Origin: PALSA-612 sp963704335 | Lineage (GTDB): Bacteria > Actinomycetota > Thermoleophilia > Gaiellales > Gaiellaceae | Length of the DNA stretch: 64,000 nucleotides | Reading direction: 5' to 3' | Assembly: GCA_963704335.1 (NCBI GenBank) | Contig: OY969889.1 | Span: 1,550,001 to 1,614,000 of the forward strand | Shown here: piece after piece, positions 10,199 to 19,285 of the stretch | How positions within the stretch are numbered: position 1 is the first letter of the stretch | How the letters are laid out: each line of letters opens with the position of its first letter | Made by a program: the position numbers and the translations under genes | Notes under the pieces: model-generated | Told to the model about the DNA's origin: nothing | The model's input: the letters and a program-made list of their open reading frames with translations, nothing else | Database searches by the model: none

Positions 10199-10638
10199 CC
10201 AGGGCCTACGTCGGGCTCGGCTCGAACCTCGGCGACCGTGAGCAGACGATCAGGCAGGCGGCTGAGCGCATCGGCGCCGGCAGGCTGTCCGCGATCCGCG
10301 AGACGGAGCCATGGGGCTACGAGGATCAGCCCGACTTCCTCAATGCCGTGGCGGAGGTCGAGACAGAGCTCGGCCCACGCGAGCTGCTCGACTTTCTGCT
10401 CGAGGTCGAACGCGACCTCGGCCGCGAGCGTGGGGCGGGGCCGCGCTACGGCCCGCGCACGATCGATCTCGACCTCTTGCTCTACGGCGAGGAGACGATC
10501 GACGAACCGGGGCTTACGGTGCCGCATCCTCTGCTGCACGAGAGACGGTTCGTGCTGGAGCCTCTCGCGGAGCTCGATCCGGCCCTCGTCGTACCCGGGC
10601 TGGGCGCGGTGGCCGAGCTGCTCGCAGCGCTACACTGA
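10195..10638 (+). CDS. folK: 2-amino-4-hydroxy-6-hydroxymethyldihydropteridine pyrophosphokinase
   Basis: Transfers pyrophosphate from ATP to 6-hydroxymethyl-dihydropterin, feeding FolP. 147 residues: AYVGLGSNLGDRE at the N-terminus, ETEPWGYEDQPDFLNAVAEV, then RYGPRTIDLDLLLYG and VPHPLLHERRFVLEPLAE, all diagnostic for HPPK. GTG overlaps the folB stop. A TACACT -10-like box inside its last codons may drive the next gene. Confidence 0.96.
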   Translation: MTRAYVGLGSNLGDREQTIRQAAERIGAGRLSAIRETEPWGYEDQPDFLNAVAEVETELGPRELLDFLLEVERDLGRERGAGPRYGPRTIDLDLLLYGEETIDEPGLTVPHPLLHERRFVLEPLAELDPALVVPGLGAVAELLAALH

Positions 10639-10647
10639 CGGCCTCGC

Positions 10648-11013
10648 ATGTCCCACCTCGACGAGCTCGACGACTACGAAGCCCAGCTCGAGCTCCGGCT
10701 CAAGAGGGAGTACACGGCGGTTTTCAGCCTCTTCCGCTACTGCGTGCTGACGCAGGACGCCACCTACCTCTGCAACACGCTCGACATCAACTACGCGCCG
10801 CAGCCGTCGTACCCGTTCTTCCACGTGAAGATGGAAGACGTGTGGGTGTGGGATAAGAACCGCCCGACGCGGATGATCCCGCGAGCGGAGGTCTACACGT
10901 CGACCGATCTCACGGTCGAGGAGCTCCGTCGCGAAGGCGAGGAGCCGACACTCACGCCCGAGGCGCTGGCCGAGCGTATCGGCGAGGCGCTTCCTCGCGA
11001 CGAAGACGCCTAG
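10648..11013 (+). CDS. DUF2469-family protein
   Basis: A 121-residue soluble protein of unknown function. The pattern 'LxxYExxLELxLxREYxxVxxLFxYxVxT....YLxN' and later 'VWVWDxxRPxR....VxVxTxxDxTVEEL' matches the actinobacterial DUF2469 family, which is generally an uncharacterised conserved protein. No catalytic motif, signal peptide or membrane segment. It begins nine bases after folK and may be the last gene of the ftsH-fol operon or use the TACACT box at 10631-10636. Confidence 0.75.
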   Translation: MSHLDELDDYEAQLELRLKREYTAVFSLFRYCVLTQDATYLCNTLDINYAPQPSYPFFHVKMEDVWVWDKNRPTRMIPRAEVYTSTDLTVEELRREGEEPTLTPEALAERIGEALPRDEDA

Positions 11014-11113
11014 CTCGGCCTCCTCGTGGCGTCCTGACGGTGTTCCCGGCAGCGTGGCTGTGTCCGTTCGGCCGCGCCGCCTGTGGACGAATCGGCACAG
11101 AATTGTCACACCT

Positions 11114-11128
11114 CAGTGCCAGGCACTG
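11114..11128. repeat. Palindrome CAGTGCCAGGCACTG between DUF2469 gene and coaX
   Basis: A perfect inverted repeat: six-base arms CAGTGC/GCACTG around a CAG centre. It is followed by GGACGTGTCCGTT, and a very similar string (GGACGTGCCGTT) follows the palindrome at 42797, while GTCACACCT adjoins this one and the one at 42953. It belongs to a small dispersed family. The rest of the 185-base gap holds nothing else I can assign except a -10-like box. Confidence 0.7.
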
Positions 11129-11186
11129 GGACGTGTCCGTTTCAGGCGCGGTCGCGTTCTTGCGAGGCCACGATCCTCTCCGCCCC

Positions 11187-11192
11187 TAGAAT
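11187..11192 (+). promoter_or_regulatory. -10 box TAGAAT, leaderless coaX promoter
   Basis: TAGAAT ends six bases before the coaX GTG, with no Shine-Dalgarno sequence between. The spacing places the transcription start at or next to the start codon. No convincing -35 is visible. Confidence 0.5.
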
Positions 11193-11198
11193 CGCGCC

Positions 11199-11960
11199 GT
11201 GCTGCTCGCGGTCGACGTCGGGAACACGCAGACGGTCTTCGGCCTGTTCGACGACGGCTCCCTGCTCGAGAACTGGCGTGTCGCCACCGAGTCGCAGCGC
11301 ACTGGCGACGAGCTCGGGGCGCTCGTAGGCCGCTTCATCGACCTCGGCGGGATCGACGGCATCTGCCTCTCGTCGACAGTGCCCACGCTCATCCGCGAGT
11401 ACGAGGTGTTCGCGGAGCGCTGGGCCAAGGCGCCGCTGCTGGTCATGGGCCCAGGCGTGCGGACGGGCATCCCGATTCGCTACGACGACCCTCGCGAGGT
11501 GGGGCCGGACCGGATCGCGAACGCGGTTGCGGCCAAGGAGCGCTACGGGGCGCCGTGCATCGTCGTCGACTTCGGGACGTCGACGAACTTCGACGTCGTG
11601 TCATCGGAGGGCGAGTACGTGGGCGGCGTGCTCGCGCCGGGGATCGAGATCTCGATGGAGGCGCTCTTCCAGCGTGCGGCGCGTCTCGTCAAGGTGGACT
11701 TCGTCGACCCGCCGTCGGCGATCGGCCGCACGACGGCCACGGCTCTACAGTCGGGCGTCGTCTTCGGCTTCGCCGGTCAGGTGGACGGCATCGTGGCGGC
11801 GATCCGGGCAGAGCTCGGCGTCGACGCGCAGGTCGTGGCCACGGGTGGCCTGGCAGAGCTGATCGCGCCGCACTCGGCCGCGATCGAGAAGGTCGACCAG
11901 CTGCTCACGCTGGAGGGGCTTCGCCTGATCTGGGAGCTGAATCGGACGGGCGAGGTCTAG
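11199..11960 (+). CDS. coaX: Type III pantothenate kinase
   Basis: Catalyses the first step of coenzyme A synthesis, phosphorylating pantothenate. 253 residues of the ASKHA fold: DVGNTQTVFGLF (phosphate 1 loop), GPDRIANAVAA, DFGTSTNFDVV (phosphate 2) and ATGGLAELI (adenosine loop). Length fits. Type III enzymes are not feedback-inhibited by CoA. It ends tail-to-tail with dusB, the two TAG stops sharing one CTAG. Confidence 0.95.
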   Translation: MLLAVDVGNTQTVFGLFDDGSLLENWRVATESQRTGDELGALVGRFIDLGGIDGICLSSTVPTLIREYEVFAERWAKAPLLVMGPGVRTGIPIRYDDPREVGPDRIANAVAAKERYGAPCIVVDFGTSTNFDVVSSEGEYVGGVLAPGIEISMEALFQRAARLVKVDFVDPPSAIGRTTATALQSGVVFGFAGQVDGIVAAIRAELGVDAQVVATGGLAELIAPHSAAIEKVDQLLTLEGLRLIWELNRTGEV

Positions 11961-13015
11961 CCGCCGCCGTACGCCGAGATCGGCAGGGGCACGACCGTAC
12001 CCTCGTAGTCCGGGAGCTCGGCCTCGAGCTGCTCGAGTGCCGCGGTCGCCTCCGGCTCGGCGATCAGCAGTCGTTCGACGACCTCCTCGGTCGACTCCAG
12101 CCGCACGAGCTCCTGGACGAAGGGGCGTGGAAAGCCACCGCGGCGCAGGTACCAGCCGTAGAACTTCTTGAGGAACCCGACTGCGCGCCGCTCTTCCAGC
12201 TCTCGCCGCGTCTCGCGGATGAACAGAATCAGCTCCGCCGCCACCTCCGCACGCGAGGGCTCTTCGTCGACGCCGTCGATGATCTCCCGCAATGTCCACG
12301 GGTTGCCCTGGGCCGCCCGGCCCACCATGACCGCCTCGGCGCAAGTGCTCTCGAGGATCTCCAGCGCCCGCTGGTGCGAGACGACGTCCCCGGACGCGAT
12401 GACGGGAACGTCGACGAGCTCGACGAGCTCGGCTGTCAGCCGGTGATCGGCTTCACCCGTGTACATCTGGCGAGCCGATCGCGGGTGGAGGGTCAGGCTG
12501 CGTGCGCCGGCCTCGACGAGCTGTGGGCCGAGCGACAGGCACGTCCGCGAGCCGTTCTCGAGCCCTCGTCGCATCTTCACCGTGACGGGGACTGACACGG
12601 CCTTCGCGACGGCTTCCACGATGGCGCACGCGCGTTCGGGTTGCTCGAGCAGCGTCGCGCCGGCGCCCGTTTTCGTCACCTTGCGAACAGGGCAACCGAA
12701 GTTGATGTCCACGAGGTCGGCGCCCGCTGCCTCCACGATCTGCGCAGCCTCCGCCATCAACGCAGGCTCCGAGCCGAAGATCTGGACGGCGAGCGGCCGC
12801 TCGTCCTCCGCGATGCGCAGATAGCCGAGCGTTCGGTCGTTGCGGTAGTGAATGCCTGCACAGCTCACCATTTCCGAGCAGACGAGGCCCGCGCCGTAGC
12901 GCCGGCCCTGGCGGCGAAATGCCTGAACGCTCACGCCTGCCATCGGCGCCAGCACCAGTCGCGAGGGCACCGACACCGGCCCGATCTGCCACGATTCCCG
13001 GAGATTTACCTGCAC
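11957..13015 (-). CDS. dusB: tRNA-dihydrouridine synthase
   Basis: An FMN enzyme that reduces uridines in tRNA D-loops with NADPH. 352 residues: LAPMAGVSVQAFRR at the FMN site, DINFGCPVRKVTKTGAGATLL with catalytic Cys108, then LHPRSARQMYTG and ASGDV plus VMVGRAAQGNPW. The C-terminal helical domain is complete. GTG 13015 lies nine bases after a TAGAAT box (13025-13030, minus strand) without a ribosome site. It converges on coaX and diverges from greA. Confidence 0.93.
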   Translation of the reverse strand: MQVNLRESWQIGPVSVPSRLVLAPMAGVSVQAFRRQGRRYGAGLVCSEMVSCAGIHYRNDRTLGYLRIAEDERPLAVQIFGSEPALMAEAAQIVEAAGADLVDINFGCPVRKVTKTGAGATLLEQPERACAIVEAVAKAVSVPVTVKMRRGLENGSRTCLSLGPQLVEAGARSLTLHPRSARQMYTGEADHRLTAELVELVDVPVIASGDVVSHQRALEILESTCAEAVMVGRAAQGNPWTLREIIDGVDEEPSRAEVAAELILFIRETRRELEERRAVGFLKKFYGWYLRRGGFPRPFVQELVRLESTEEVVERLLIAEPEATAALEQLEAELPDYEGTVVPLPISAYGGG

Positions 13016-13044
13016 AGAGCGAGAATTCTATGCGTGATCGGGGA

Positions 13045-13074
13045 TTGCGCGGGCCAGGCCGCAGCGGCTACAAT
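13045..13074 (+). promoter_or_regulatory. greA promoter, TTGCGC-N18-TACAAT
   Basis: A -35-like TTGCGC (13045-13050) and a -10 TACAAT (13069-13074) separated by 18 bases stand 71 bases before the greA start. On the opposite strand a TAGAAT box (13025-13030) points to dusB, so this short region is a divergent promoter pair. Confidence 0.6.
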
Positions 13075-13145
13075 GCGCCCTCGCGGCGCACGTAAGGCCG
13101 CGACTTTTTTCGCCCGGAGACGTCTTTCTACTTGGAGTGGTGATC

Positions 13146-13613
13146 GTGAACGAAGTCATTCTCACGAAAGAGGGCTACGCGAAGCTCAAGGACGAGATCG
13201 AGTACCTGTCGACCGAGAAGCGGCGGGAGGTCGCCGATCGCATCCGCCACGCGCGCGAGTTCGGCGACATCGCCGAGAACGCGGAGTACGACGACGCGAA
13301 GAACGAGCAGGCCATGCTCGAGCACCGCATTGCCACGCTCGAGGAGCGTCTCCGCGCTGCCCGCGTGCTGGAGAAGAAGGACATCGCCAAAGGCATAGTG
13401 TCGGTCGGCTCGGTCGTCCGGCTCAAGGACGTGGCGGCGAACAAGACCTTCGAGTACACGATCGTCGGCTCGGCCGAGGCGAACCCGTCCGAGAACAAGC
13501 TCTCCAACGAGTCGCCGGTCGGCAAGGCGATCATGGGGCGCAAGAAGGGTGAGGTCGTCCAGGTGACGGCGCCGCGCGGTTCGCTCAAGTACAAGATCGT
13601 CGCGATCGTCTAG
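13146..13613 (+). CDS. greA: Transcription elongation factor GreA
   Basis: Rescues backtracked RNA polymerase by stimulating transcript cleavage through its secondary channel. 155 residues: N-terminal coiled coil with the acidic tip FGDIAENAEYDDAK, then the C-terminal FKBP-like domain ending GxxVxVTAPRGSLKYKIVAI. Of the GTGs at 13137, 13140 and 13146, the last is chosen because GGAG (13134-13137) is eight bases upstream and NEVILTKEGYAKL is the family N-terminus. Confidence 0.95.
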   Translation: MNEVILTKEGYAKLKDEIEYLSTEKRREVADRIRHAREFGDIAENAEYDDAKNEQAMLEHRIATLEERLRAARVLEKKDIAKGIVSVGSVVRLKDVAANKTFEYTIVGSAEANPSENKLSNESPVGKAIMGRKKGEVVQVTAPRGSLKYKIVAIV

Positions 13614-13685
13614 CACTCGGCCAGACGACCTTCGCATTCAGCTCGTGCGCTGATAGTTCGGCCGGTCGGCTTTAGACTCGCCGCG

Positions 13686-15051
13686 ATGGGCCTGCCGAAG
13701 AGCTTTCATGACAGGAACGACGTCGCCGCCGTGCGCGCGGCCGCCGAGCCGCTCGAACCGGGCGAGAACGCCGACCAGACGTTGCGCATCGCCGGCCGTG
13801 TGATGGCCAGGCGCGATATGGGCAAGCTCGTCTTCCTCGACCTCGTCGACCGCTCGGGCCGGATCCAGCTGTTCTGTCCGGCCGAGCGCGCGGGCGAGGT
13901 CGACGTCGATCTCGGCGACATCGTCGGCGCCTCCGGGCAGCCGATGAAGACGCGGCGCGGGGAGCCCTCGCTGGCCGTCGACGAGCTCGTGCTGCTGGCC
14001 AAGGTCCGCCGCCCGCTGCCCGACACGTTCCACGGGCTCAAGGATCCCGAGCTCCGTTACCGGCAGCGTTATCTCGACCTGCTGATGAGCGACGAGACGA
14101 GGGCGGACTTCACGACGAGGTCGAGGATCGTGACGGCCATCAGGAGCTACCTGGACGACGCCGGGTTCATCGAGGTCGAGACGCCCGTCCTCCAGCCTCG
14201 CTACGGCGGCGCCTTCGCACATCCGTTCGTCACGCACTCGAACGAGCTCGACGTCGACCTCTACCTGCGCATCGCGACCGAGCTCTACCTCAAGCGGCTC
14301 ATCGTCGGTGGCCTGGAGCGTGTCTACGAGATCGGCAAGGACTTCCGCAACGAGGGTGTCTCGTACAAGCACCAGCCCGAGTTCACGATGCTCGAGTGGT
14401 ACGAGGCCTACGCCGACTACGAGGACACGATGGTGAGAATCGAGGAGCTGCTCGAGCACGTCGCTCGCGAGGTGCTGGGCACGACCGTCGTCCAGTTCAA
14501 GGGGCACGAGATCGACCTGAAGGCGCCGTGGGCACGGCTGCCCTTCGTCGAGTCGCTGGAGCGCCTCGAGCTGTGGACGCGGGATGCGGACGAGCTGCGC
14601 GCGTGGCTCGAGGAGCGCGGCGTCGACACGACGTGCCGACAAGGACTGGGCCCAGCTCGTCGATCACGCCTTCGGCCACTTCGTCGAGCCGTCCCTCGTG
14701 ACGCCGACGATCGTCCACGGCCATCCCGTCGAGCTGTCGCCGTTCGCGCGCACGACTGACGACGACCCCACACTCACGGAGCGCTTCGAGTACTTCGTTG
14801 CCGGCATGGAGCTGGGCAACGCGTACTCGGAGATCGCCGATCCCGACGAGCAGCAGCTCCGGTTCGACGAGCAGTCGGAGCATGTCGAGGGCGTCCGCGG
14901 CGATCCGGACTACGTCGAGGCGCTGTCCTACGGCATGCCGCCTACAGGAGGCCTCGGCCTGGGGATCGACCGGCTGACGATGCTGCTCACCGGGCGGGAG
15001 ACGATCCGCGACGTGATCCTCTTCCCGACGCTGCGGGCGCGCGAGCCTTAG
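13686..15051 (+). CDS. lysS: Lysyl-tRNA synthetase (class II), one frameshift
   Basis: Charges tRNA-Lys. The first frame holds the OB-fold anticodon domain (LRIAGRVMARRDMGKLVFLD) and motif 2 (FRNEGVSYKHQPEFTMLEWY); the second holds AYSEIADPDEQ and motif 3 GLGLGIDRLTMLLTG. The frame changes at about 14634, where one base is extra (or two are missing) between WLEERGVDTT and ADKDWAQLVDHAFG; correcting it yields a full-length enzyme of about 455 residues. Since LysRS is essential, an error in the sequence or a second gene elsewhere is likely. A TAGACT box seven bases before ATG suggests a leaderless message. Confidence 0.88.
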
Positions 15052-15127
15052 CCGGGCGCGGCCTCCACCTCCAGCCCTCAGCCGTGTCGGTCGGTGCGTA
15101 CCGAGGGCCGGGGCCTGGGAAAACAGC

Positions 15128-15961
15128 CTAGCCAGCGCGCTCAGGGGCCTTGCCGGCCATCAGTCCGAGCATCTCCCCGCCCCAGCCCCACTCGTAGACG
15201 CTGATCCGCCCGTACAGGCGCCGGCCGAGCCCTGGCAGCTGGGAGAAATACGCCGCGACCGCGTCCCTCTTGGCTCGGCGTTCGCGCGCATTGCTCGCGA
15301 CTGCGACCCATGTGGGCGGCGTAGTCACGAGCTTGGCGATCGGCCCTGGAACGAGCGGCGTCTGGATCCTCCTGCCACCGCGAGTGCGCAGGGCGACCGC
15401 GGAGACTCTCGAGAGCGGGCCGACCTTGAAGCCGCGCCCGACGGTCGCATCGGCTGCATACGGCTGCTCGCCGTAGAGCGCGAAGGGAATCTGCGGGGGC
15501 AGTCGTGACAGGAGCAGGGCGCTCAGCCAAGCGTGGTCGGGGTGGGTCAGCGGAATGCCAGGCACGAGCACGAGCTCCGACGCGTCGAGCTGCGAAACGA
15601 CTGCGCGCCAGATGACGTCGTCCTCTGTCCGTGTGTACTGCTCGTCCTCGAAGGGAAGCCACTCGGGCGTTGCGCCGAGCAGCGTGCACGCACGTCGATC
15701 CTCCTCACGCCGCTCTCGCGCGGCCTCGCCCTCCGTGCGAAAGCCGCACGCCGCGTCCCACTTGCCGGCGGGCTCATCACTGTCGGGGTTGCCGGCCAGG
15801 ACCGTCAGCATCCGGACGGCGGCGCCGCGCGCCGACGCGGCCGCGATCGTGGCTCCAAGCGAGAAGGCTCCGTCGTCGAGGTGGGGCGAGATGACGAGTA
15901 TGCGTCCGCCCAGCGTCGCGGCGTCGATCCGTTCGTGAGGTCGTCGGGCGGCGGTCGGCAA
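15128..15961 (-). CDS. PIG-L/LmbE-family zinc deacetylase
   Basis: A 277-residue zinc-dependent N-deacetylase. The family motif appears as SPHLDDGAFSLG (His27, Asp29, Asp30) where most members have PHPDDE, and THPDHAW supplies the second His cluster. Such enzymes deacetylate GlcNAc-linked substrates, including sugars of glycans, mycothiol and lipids. Here it borders a glycan island, which favours an amino-sugar substrate. The only in-frame start near the top is TTG 15961; a later one would damage the fold. The replacement of Glu by Gly in the motif is unusual but tolerated in parts of the family. Confidence 0.85.
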   Translation of the reverse strand: MPTAARRPHERIDAATLGGRILVISPHLDDGAFSLGATIAAASARGAAVRMLTVLAGNPDSDEPAGKWDAACGFRTEGEAARERREEDRRACTLLGATPEWLPFEDEQYTRTEDDVIWRAVVSQLDASELVLVPGIPLTHPDHAWLSALLLSRLPPQIPFALYGEQPYAADATVGRGFKVGPLSRVSAVALRTRGGRRIQTPLVPGPIAKLVTTPPTWVAVASNARERRAKRDAVAAYFSQLPGLGRRLYGRISVYEWGWGGEMLGLMAGKAPERAG

Positions 15962-15996
15962 GCCTCGTCCTGATTACATCGTAGTGTGACAGCACT

Positions 15997-17049
15997 ATGG
16001 CAGGCGCTCAACAGCCCGGTGCGACCGAGCTGCCTGACCCGACATACGTGACGGTCACGGACGAGCGGTACTTCCTCGGCACCGTTGCGCTCGTCAACTC
16101 GCTCCGGCTAACAGAGAATCGGGGCGACGTCGTCGTCATCGACGCCGGCTTGACGGCGTCGCAGCGGGCAAGTCTCGCGTCCCACTGCGACGTTCGGCCC
16201 GTTCCGGTGGACCGGCCCGATGCTCTCCCGCTGTACTTCAAGCCGACCGTGGCCATGCTCGGCCTGCACGGTCTCGTAGTCCTCATCGACTCGGACATGA
16301 TCGTGACGAGCAGGCTGGCGTCCCTCTATGCGCCCGCCGTCGCCGGAGCATTGTGTGCATTCCCCGACACGAGCGCCACCGAGCGCCGCTTCGGCGAGTG
16401 GCGCGCCGCGCTCGGGATCGACGCTCCCTTGCGAGCCCAGACGTACGTGAACACCGGGTTCCTTGCCTTCGACTTCGACCCGTGGGAGCCGACGTTGCGA
16501 AGGTGGTGGGAGCTCTGCGACAGGGGAAGTGGCCGGCGTTCACCGGTGCCGTGGGGCGTGGAGGATCCCGACCTCGCTTCCCGGGACCCGTTTCTCTGGG
16601 GCGATCAGGACGTCTTCAACGCCATTCTCATGTCGGAGGTGCCAGCGGAGCGCATTCGCTTCCTGGACGCAGGCCTCGTGGGCGTGCCGCACTGGCCCCG
16701 TTACGAGGCGGGCGCAAGAGTCGTCGACCGTCGAACCCTCGCTGTCACGGAGGCCGGCCGGCCGCTCGCGATCCTCCATTACTGGGACCACCCGAAGCCC
16801 TGGGCGCCAGGCGCACGGACGCGGCTGACCTCCGAGGCCTACGTCGAGCTCATGGCCCGGCTGCTCATGGCCGGCGACGTTCCGATCGCACTTCCCGGGC
16901 GTTCGTTGCCCGTTTGGCTTCGCGACGACCTCGTCGGGCGGATCGTCCGGCGTGGCCCGCGGCGGGCTCGGCTCGCCGCGAAGTCGACGCTCGGCCTGCT
17001 GCCGGAGCCGGCCGGGCGGCGGGTCAGGCAGCTGCTCGGTCGTGAGTGA
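15997..17049 (+). CDS. Glycosyltransferase, GT8-like (GT-A fold)
   Basis: A 350-residue retaining-type sugar transferase. YVTVTDERYFLGTVALVNSLR at the N-terminus and VVLIDSDMIV (Asp98-Ser-Asp100, the DxD metal/UDP site) mark a GT8-like GT-A fold; further on, NTGFLAFD and WGDQDVFNAI match the nucleotide-sugar and acceptor regions, and HYWDHPKPW gives the late His. It diverges from the deacetylase by 35 bases and is overlapped by the next glycosyltransferase. Donor and acceptor sugars are unknown. Confidence 0.82.
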   Translation: MAGAQQPGATELPDPTYVTVTDERYFLGTVALVNSLRLTENRGDVVVIDAGLTASQRASLASHCDVRPVPVDRPDALPLYFKPTVAMLGLHGLVVLIDSDMIVTSRLASLYAPAVAGALCAFPDTSATERRFGEWRAALGIDAPLRAQTYVNTGFLAFDFDPWEPTLRRWWELCDRGSGRRSPVPWGVEDPDLASRDPFLWGDQDVFNAILMSEVPAERIRFLDAGLVGVPHWPRYEAGARVVDRRTLAVTEAGRPLAILHYWDHPKPWAPGARTRLTSEAYVELMARLLMAGDVPIALPGRSLPVWLRDDLVGRIVRRGPRRARLAAKSTLGLLPEPAGRRVRQLLGRE

Positions 17050-18169
17050 CTTGCCGAGACGGCTGCATGTGCTCCACGTCTCGCAGCCGACCGAGGCGGG
17101 CGTGGCGGTCTGCGTTCGCCAGCTCGTCGCCGACCAGGTGCGCCGGGGATACACCGTTGACGTTGCGTGTCCGCCGGAAGGTCGGCTGGGGAACTGGGTG
17201 CAGCACGAAGGCGCGCGCCACTGTCCCTGGCCGGCCGGCCGGTCGCCAGGTCCGGGCACTGCCGTCGAGGCCGCTCGGCTGAGCCGGCTCGCCGGCGCGA
17301 GGCGACCCGACATCGTGCACCTACATTCGTCGAAAGCCGGGTTGGCAGGTCGGCTCGCCCTCCGGGGTCGAACGCCGACCGTCTTCGCGCCGCACGCCTG
17401 GTCGTTCTTCGTCGGCGGCGCCGTGGGCTGGGCCGCCGTGCACTGGGAGCGTCTGGGCGCGCGTTGGTGCGATGTGATCCTTTGCGTCTCCGCGGCGGAG
17501 AAACGGGCCGGCGAGCACGCCGGTATTCGGGCCCGTTTCGCCGTGATACCCAACGCCGTCGATCTCGGCTCCGCCGCCGAGGGGACGGACGACGATCGCC
17601 GTGCGGCGCGAGCGCGGCTCGGGATCGGCTCCGGCCCGATCGCCGTCTGTGTCGGCCGCCTTTCGCGGCAGAAGGGGCAGGACGTTCTACTGCGGGCCTG
17701 GCCAAAGGTCACCGCGAAGTTGCCCGATGCGCGCCTCGTCCTCGTCGGGGACGGCCCCGAACGCGAGTCGCTCGGCTCGCTGAACGTCGAGGGCGTCGAG
17801 CTCGTCGGCTACCGCGACGACGTCCCTGAGTGGCTAGCCGCAGCGAACGTCGTCGTCCTGCCGTCCCGCTGGGAGGGAATGTCGGAAGTCATGCTCGAAG
17901 CGATGGCCCACGGTCGGAGCGTCGTTGCTACCGACGTTCCGGGGGCGCGCGAGGTGCTCGGCGACACCGCGGGGGAAGTGGTCGCCGTGGAGGACGAGGG
18001 CACGCTCGCGGCGAGCATCGCCGAGCGCCTGCGCGACCCGGGCCTGGCTGCGGCCGAGGGTGCCGCGGGCCGGGCGATCATCGCTGAGCGCCACGACGCC
18101 GGCCGGGTCATCGGTCAGACAGCCAGCCTCTACGACAAGGTGCTCGAAGCGCGAGCAGCCAGCGCGTAA
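17042..18169 (+). CDS. Glycosyltransferase, GT4 family (GT-B fold)
   Basis: A 375-residue retaining transferase. The N-terminal domain starts LHVLHVSQPTEAGVAVCVRQL and the C-terminal domain has VCVGRLSRQKGQDVLLRAW, VLVGDGPER and PSRWEGMSEVMLEAMAHG, the E(x7)E signature of GT4. GTG 17042 overlaps the previous gene by eight bases; TTG 17051 is a possible alternative. Its last 40 bases overlap the next, convergent glycosyltransferase, an unusually long antisense overlap between two coding ends. Confidence 0.88.
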   Translation: MSDLPRRLHVLHVSQPTEAGVAVCVRQLVADQVRRGYTVDVACPPEGRLGNWVQHEGARHCPWPAGRSPGPGTAVEAARLSRLAGARRPDIVHLHSSKAGLAGRLALRGRTPTVFAPHAWSFFVGGAVGWAAVHWERLGARWCDVILCVSAAEKRAGEHAGIRARFAVIPNAVDLGSAAEGTDDDRRAARARLGIGSGPIAVCVGRLSRQKGQDVLLRAWPKVTAKLPDARLVLVGDGPERESLGSLNVEGVELVGYRDDVPEWLAAANVVVLPSRWEGMSEVMLEAMAHGRSVVATDVPGAREVLGDTAGEVVAVEDEGTLAASIAERLRDPGLAAAEGAAGRAIIAERHDAGRVIGQTASLYDKVLEARAASA

Positions 18170-19278
18170 GCCGCCTCGTGCTGGTCGAGCCACCGGTCCA
18201 CGTCGGTGTTGTCGGCGACGGGCCGCAGGCCACAGACGACGCGCTGCCAGGTCGACGGCTCTGCGAGCTCGCGTACGCCCGCGACGATGCCGGCCGCCGT
18301 CGGCTCGATCGTCGTCACACCCGGTAGGGCGCGGGCTTCGGCCAGGCCACCGCGAGTCGAGACGAGAACCGGGCGCGCGGCCGACACCCACTCGGCGACG
18401 ACGTAGTTCGGGCCCCAGGGCTCTTCCCAGGTGGACGGCACGATGGCGATGTCGGTCTCCGAGACGAACGCAACTTTCGTGGCTCCGTCCACATGGCCCA
18501 CGTACTCGACGTCGACGGCGGCCTCTACCTCGCCACGCAGGCGCCCGTCGCCGGCGATCCGGACTCTCAGCCCGAGCCGTCGAAGCTCGGGTGCTGCCGC
18601 GAGCAGCTCGCGGATCCCCTTGACGGGATCAAGGCCTCCGATGTAGCCGACGACTGTTGGCACCGACGTCGTATCCAGGCGCTTGGCCGTCGTCGGTGCG
18701 AGTGGCGCCCGCGAGATCGTGACCTCGGCTCGAGGGAAGAGATGGCCTGCTCGTGCCCACACGTGGTCTGAGCCCGTGATGACGTGGGATACGGCCGCCC
18801 CCCAGCGAGCCAACCGCCGTGTCCGCACAGCGCAGAAGCGGGGATGTGGGCAACAGGGAGAGCCGTCCCTGCGCGTCAGAGAGGTACGCGGGCAGAGCAG
18901 GTGGTAGTCGAGCAGCGAATGGACAAGGGGAATCTCCTGCCGGCGAACGGTCTCCCAGACGCCGGTGGAGATGCCCGGCAAGTTGGCCGTGTGGACGAGG
19001 TCAGGGCTGGAGGCGGCGACGGCTCCCTTGACGGTCCTGCCGGGGTGCGAGACGAGATCGCCGACGTGGTTGCGCCATCGGCGCGTACGACTCTCTCGCC
19101 AGTGCTTCCCGTGAAGGACGGTCGTGTCGCGTGCGCCGTCCAGGCCAACAGGAAACGCGGCAAGCACGTGAACGTCGTGACCGCGTGTGGCGAGGCCGTT
19201 GGCAAGATCGGCGACATACTGGCCAGAGCCACCTCCTGCGAGGTCCGCGCCCTGGGCGTTCACGAGCAGGAGCTTCAC
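18130..19278 (-). CDS. Glycosyltransferase, GT4-like
   Basis: A 382-residue GT-B transferase. It has the glycine-rich N-terminal loop NAQGADLAGGGSGQYVADL, HSLLDYHLLCPRTSL, and a C-terminal domain with VVGYIGGLDPVKGIRELL, IAGDGRL and PSTWEEPWGPNYVVAEW. GTG 19278 begins the conserved VKLLLVNAQG strand; longer starts run into the upstream gene. Two Cys-rich spots (CCPHPRFC) may be a structural feature of this subgroup. It is co-directional with the next gene (eight-base gap) and converges on the previous glycosyltransferase. Confidence 0.85.
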   Translation of the reverse strand: MKLLLVNAQGADLAGGGSGQYVADLANGLATRGHDVHVLAAFPVGLDGARDTTVLHGKHWRESRTRRWRNHVGDLVSHPGRTVKGAVAASSPDLVHTANLPGISTGVWETVRRQEIPLVHSLLDYHLLCPRTSLTRRDGSPCCPHPRFCAVRTRRLARWGAAVSHVITGSDHVWARAGHLFPRAEVTISRAPLAPTTAKRLDTTSVPTVVGYIGGLDPVKGIRELLAAAPELRRLGLRVRIAGDGRLRGEVEAAVDVEYVGHVDGATKVAFVSETDIAIVPSTWEEPWGPNYVVAEWVSAARPVLVSTRGGLAEARALPGVTTIEPTAAGIVAGVRELAEPSTWQRVVCGLRPVADNTDVDRWLDQHEAAYALAARASSTLS

Positions 19279-19285
19279 GGACGCC

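Noticed and set aside
15090..15106. Hairpin TCGGT-GCG-ACCGA as lysS terminator
   Set aside because: Five-base arms only and no T-run; too weak to call.
16804..16815. GCGCCAGGCGC as a further member of the CAG-centre palindrome family
   Set aside because: Arms differ from the GGTGT/AGTGC type and it lies inside coding sequence where GC-rich codons explain it.
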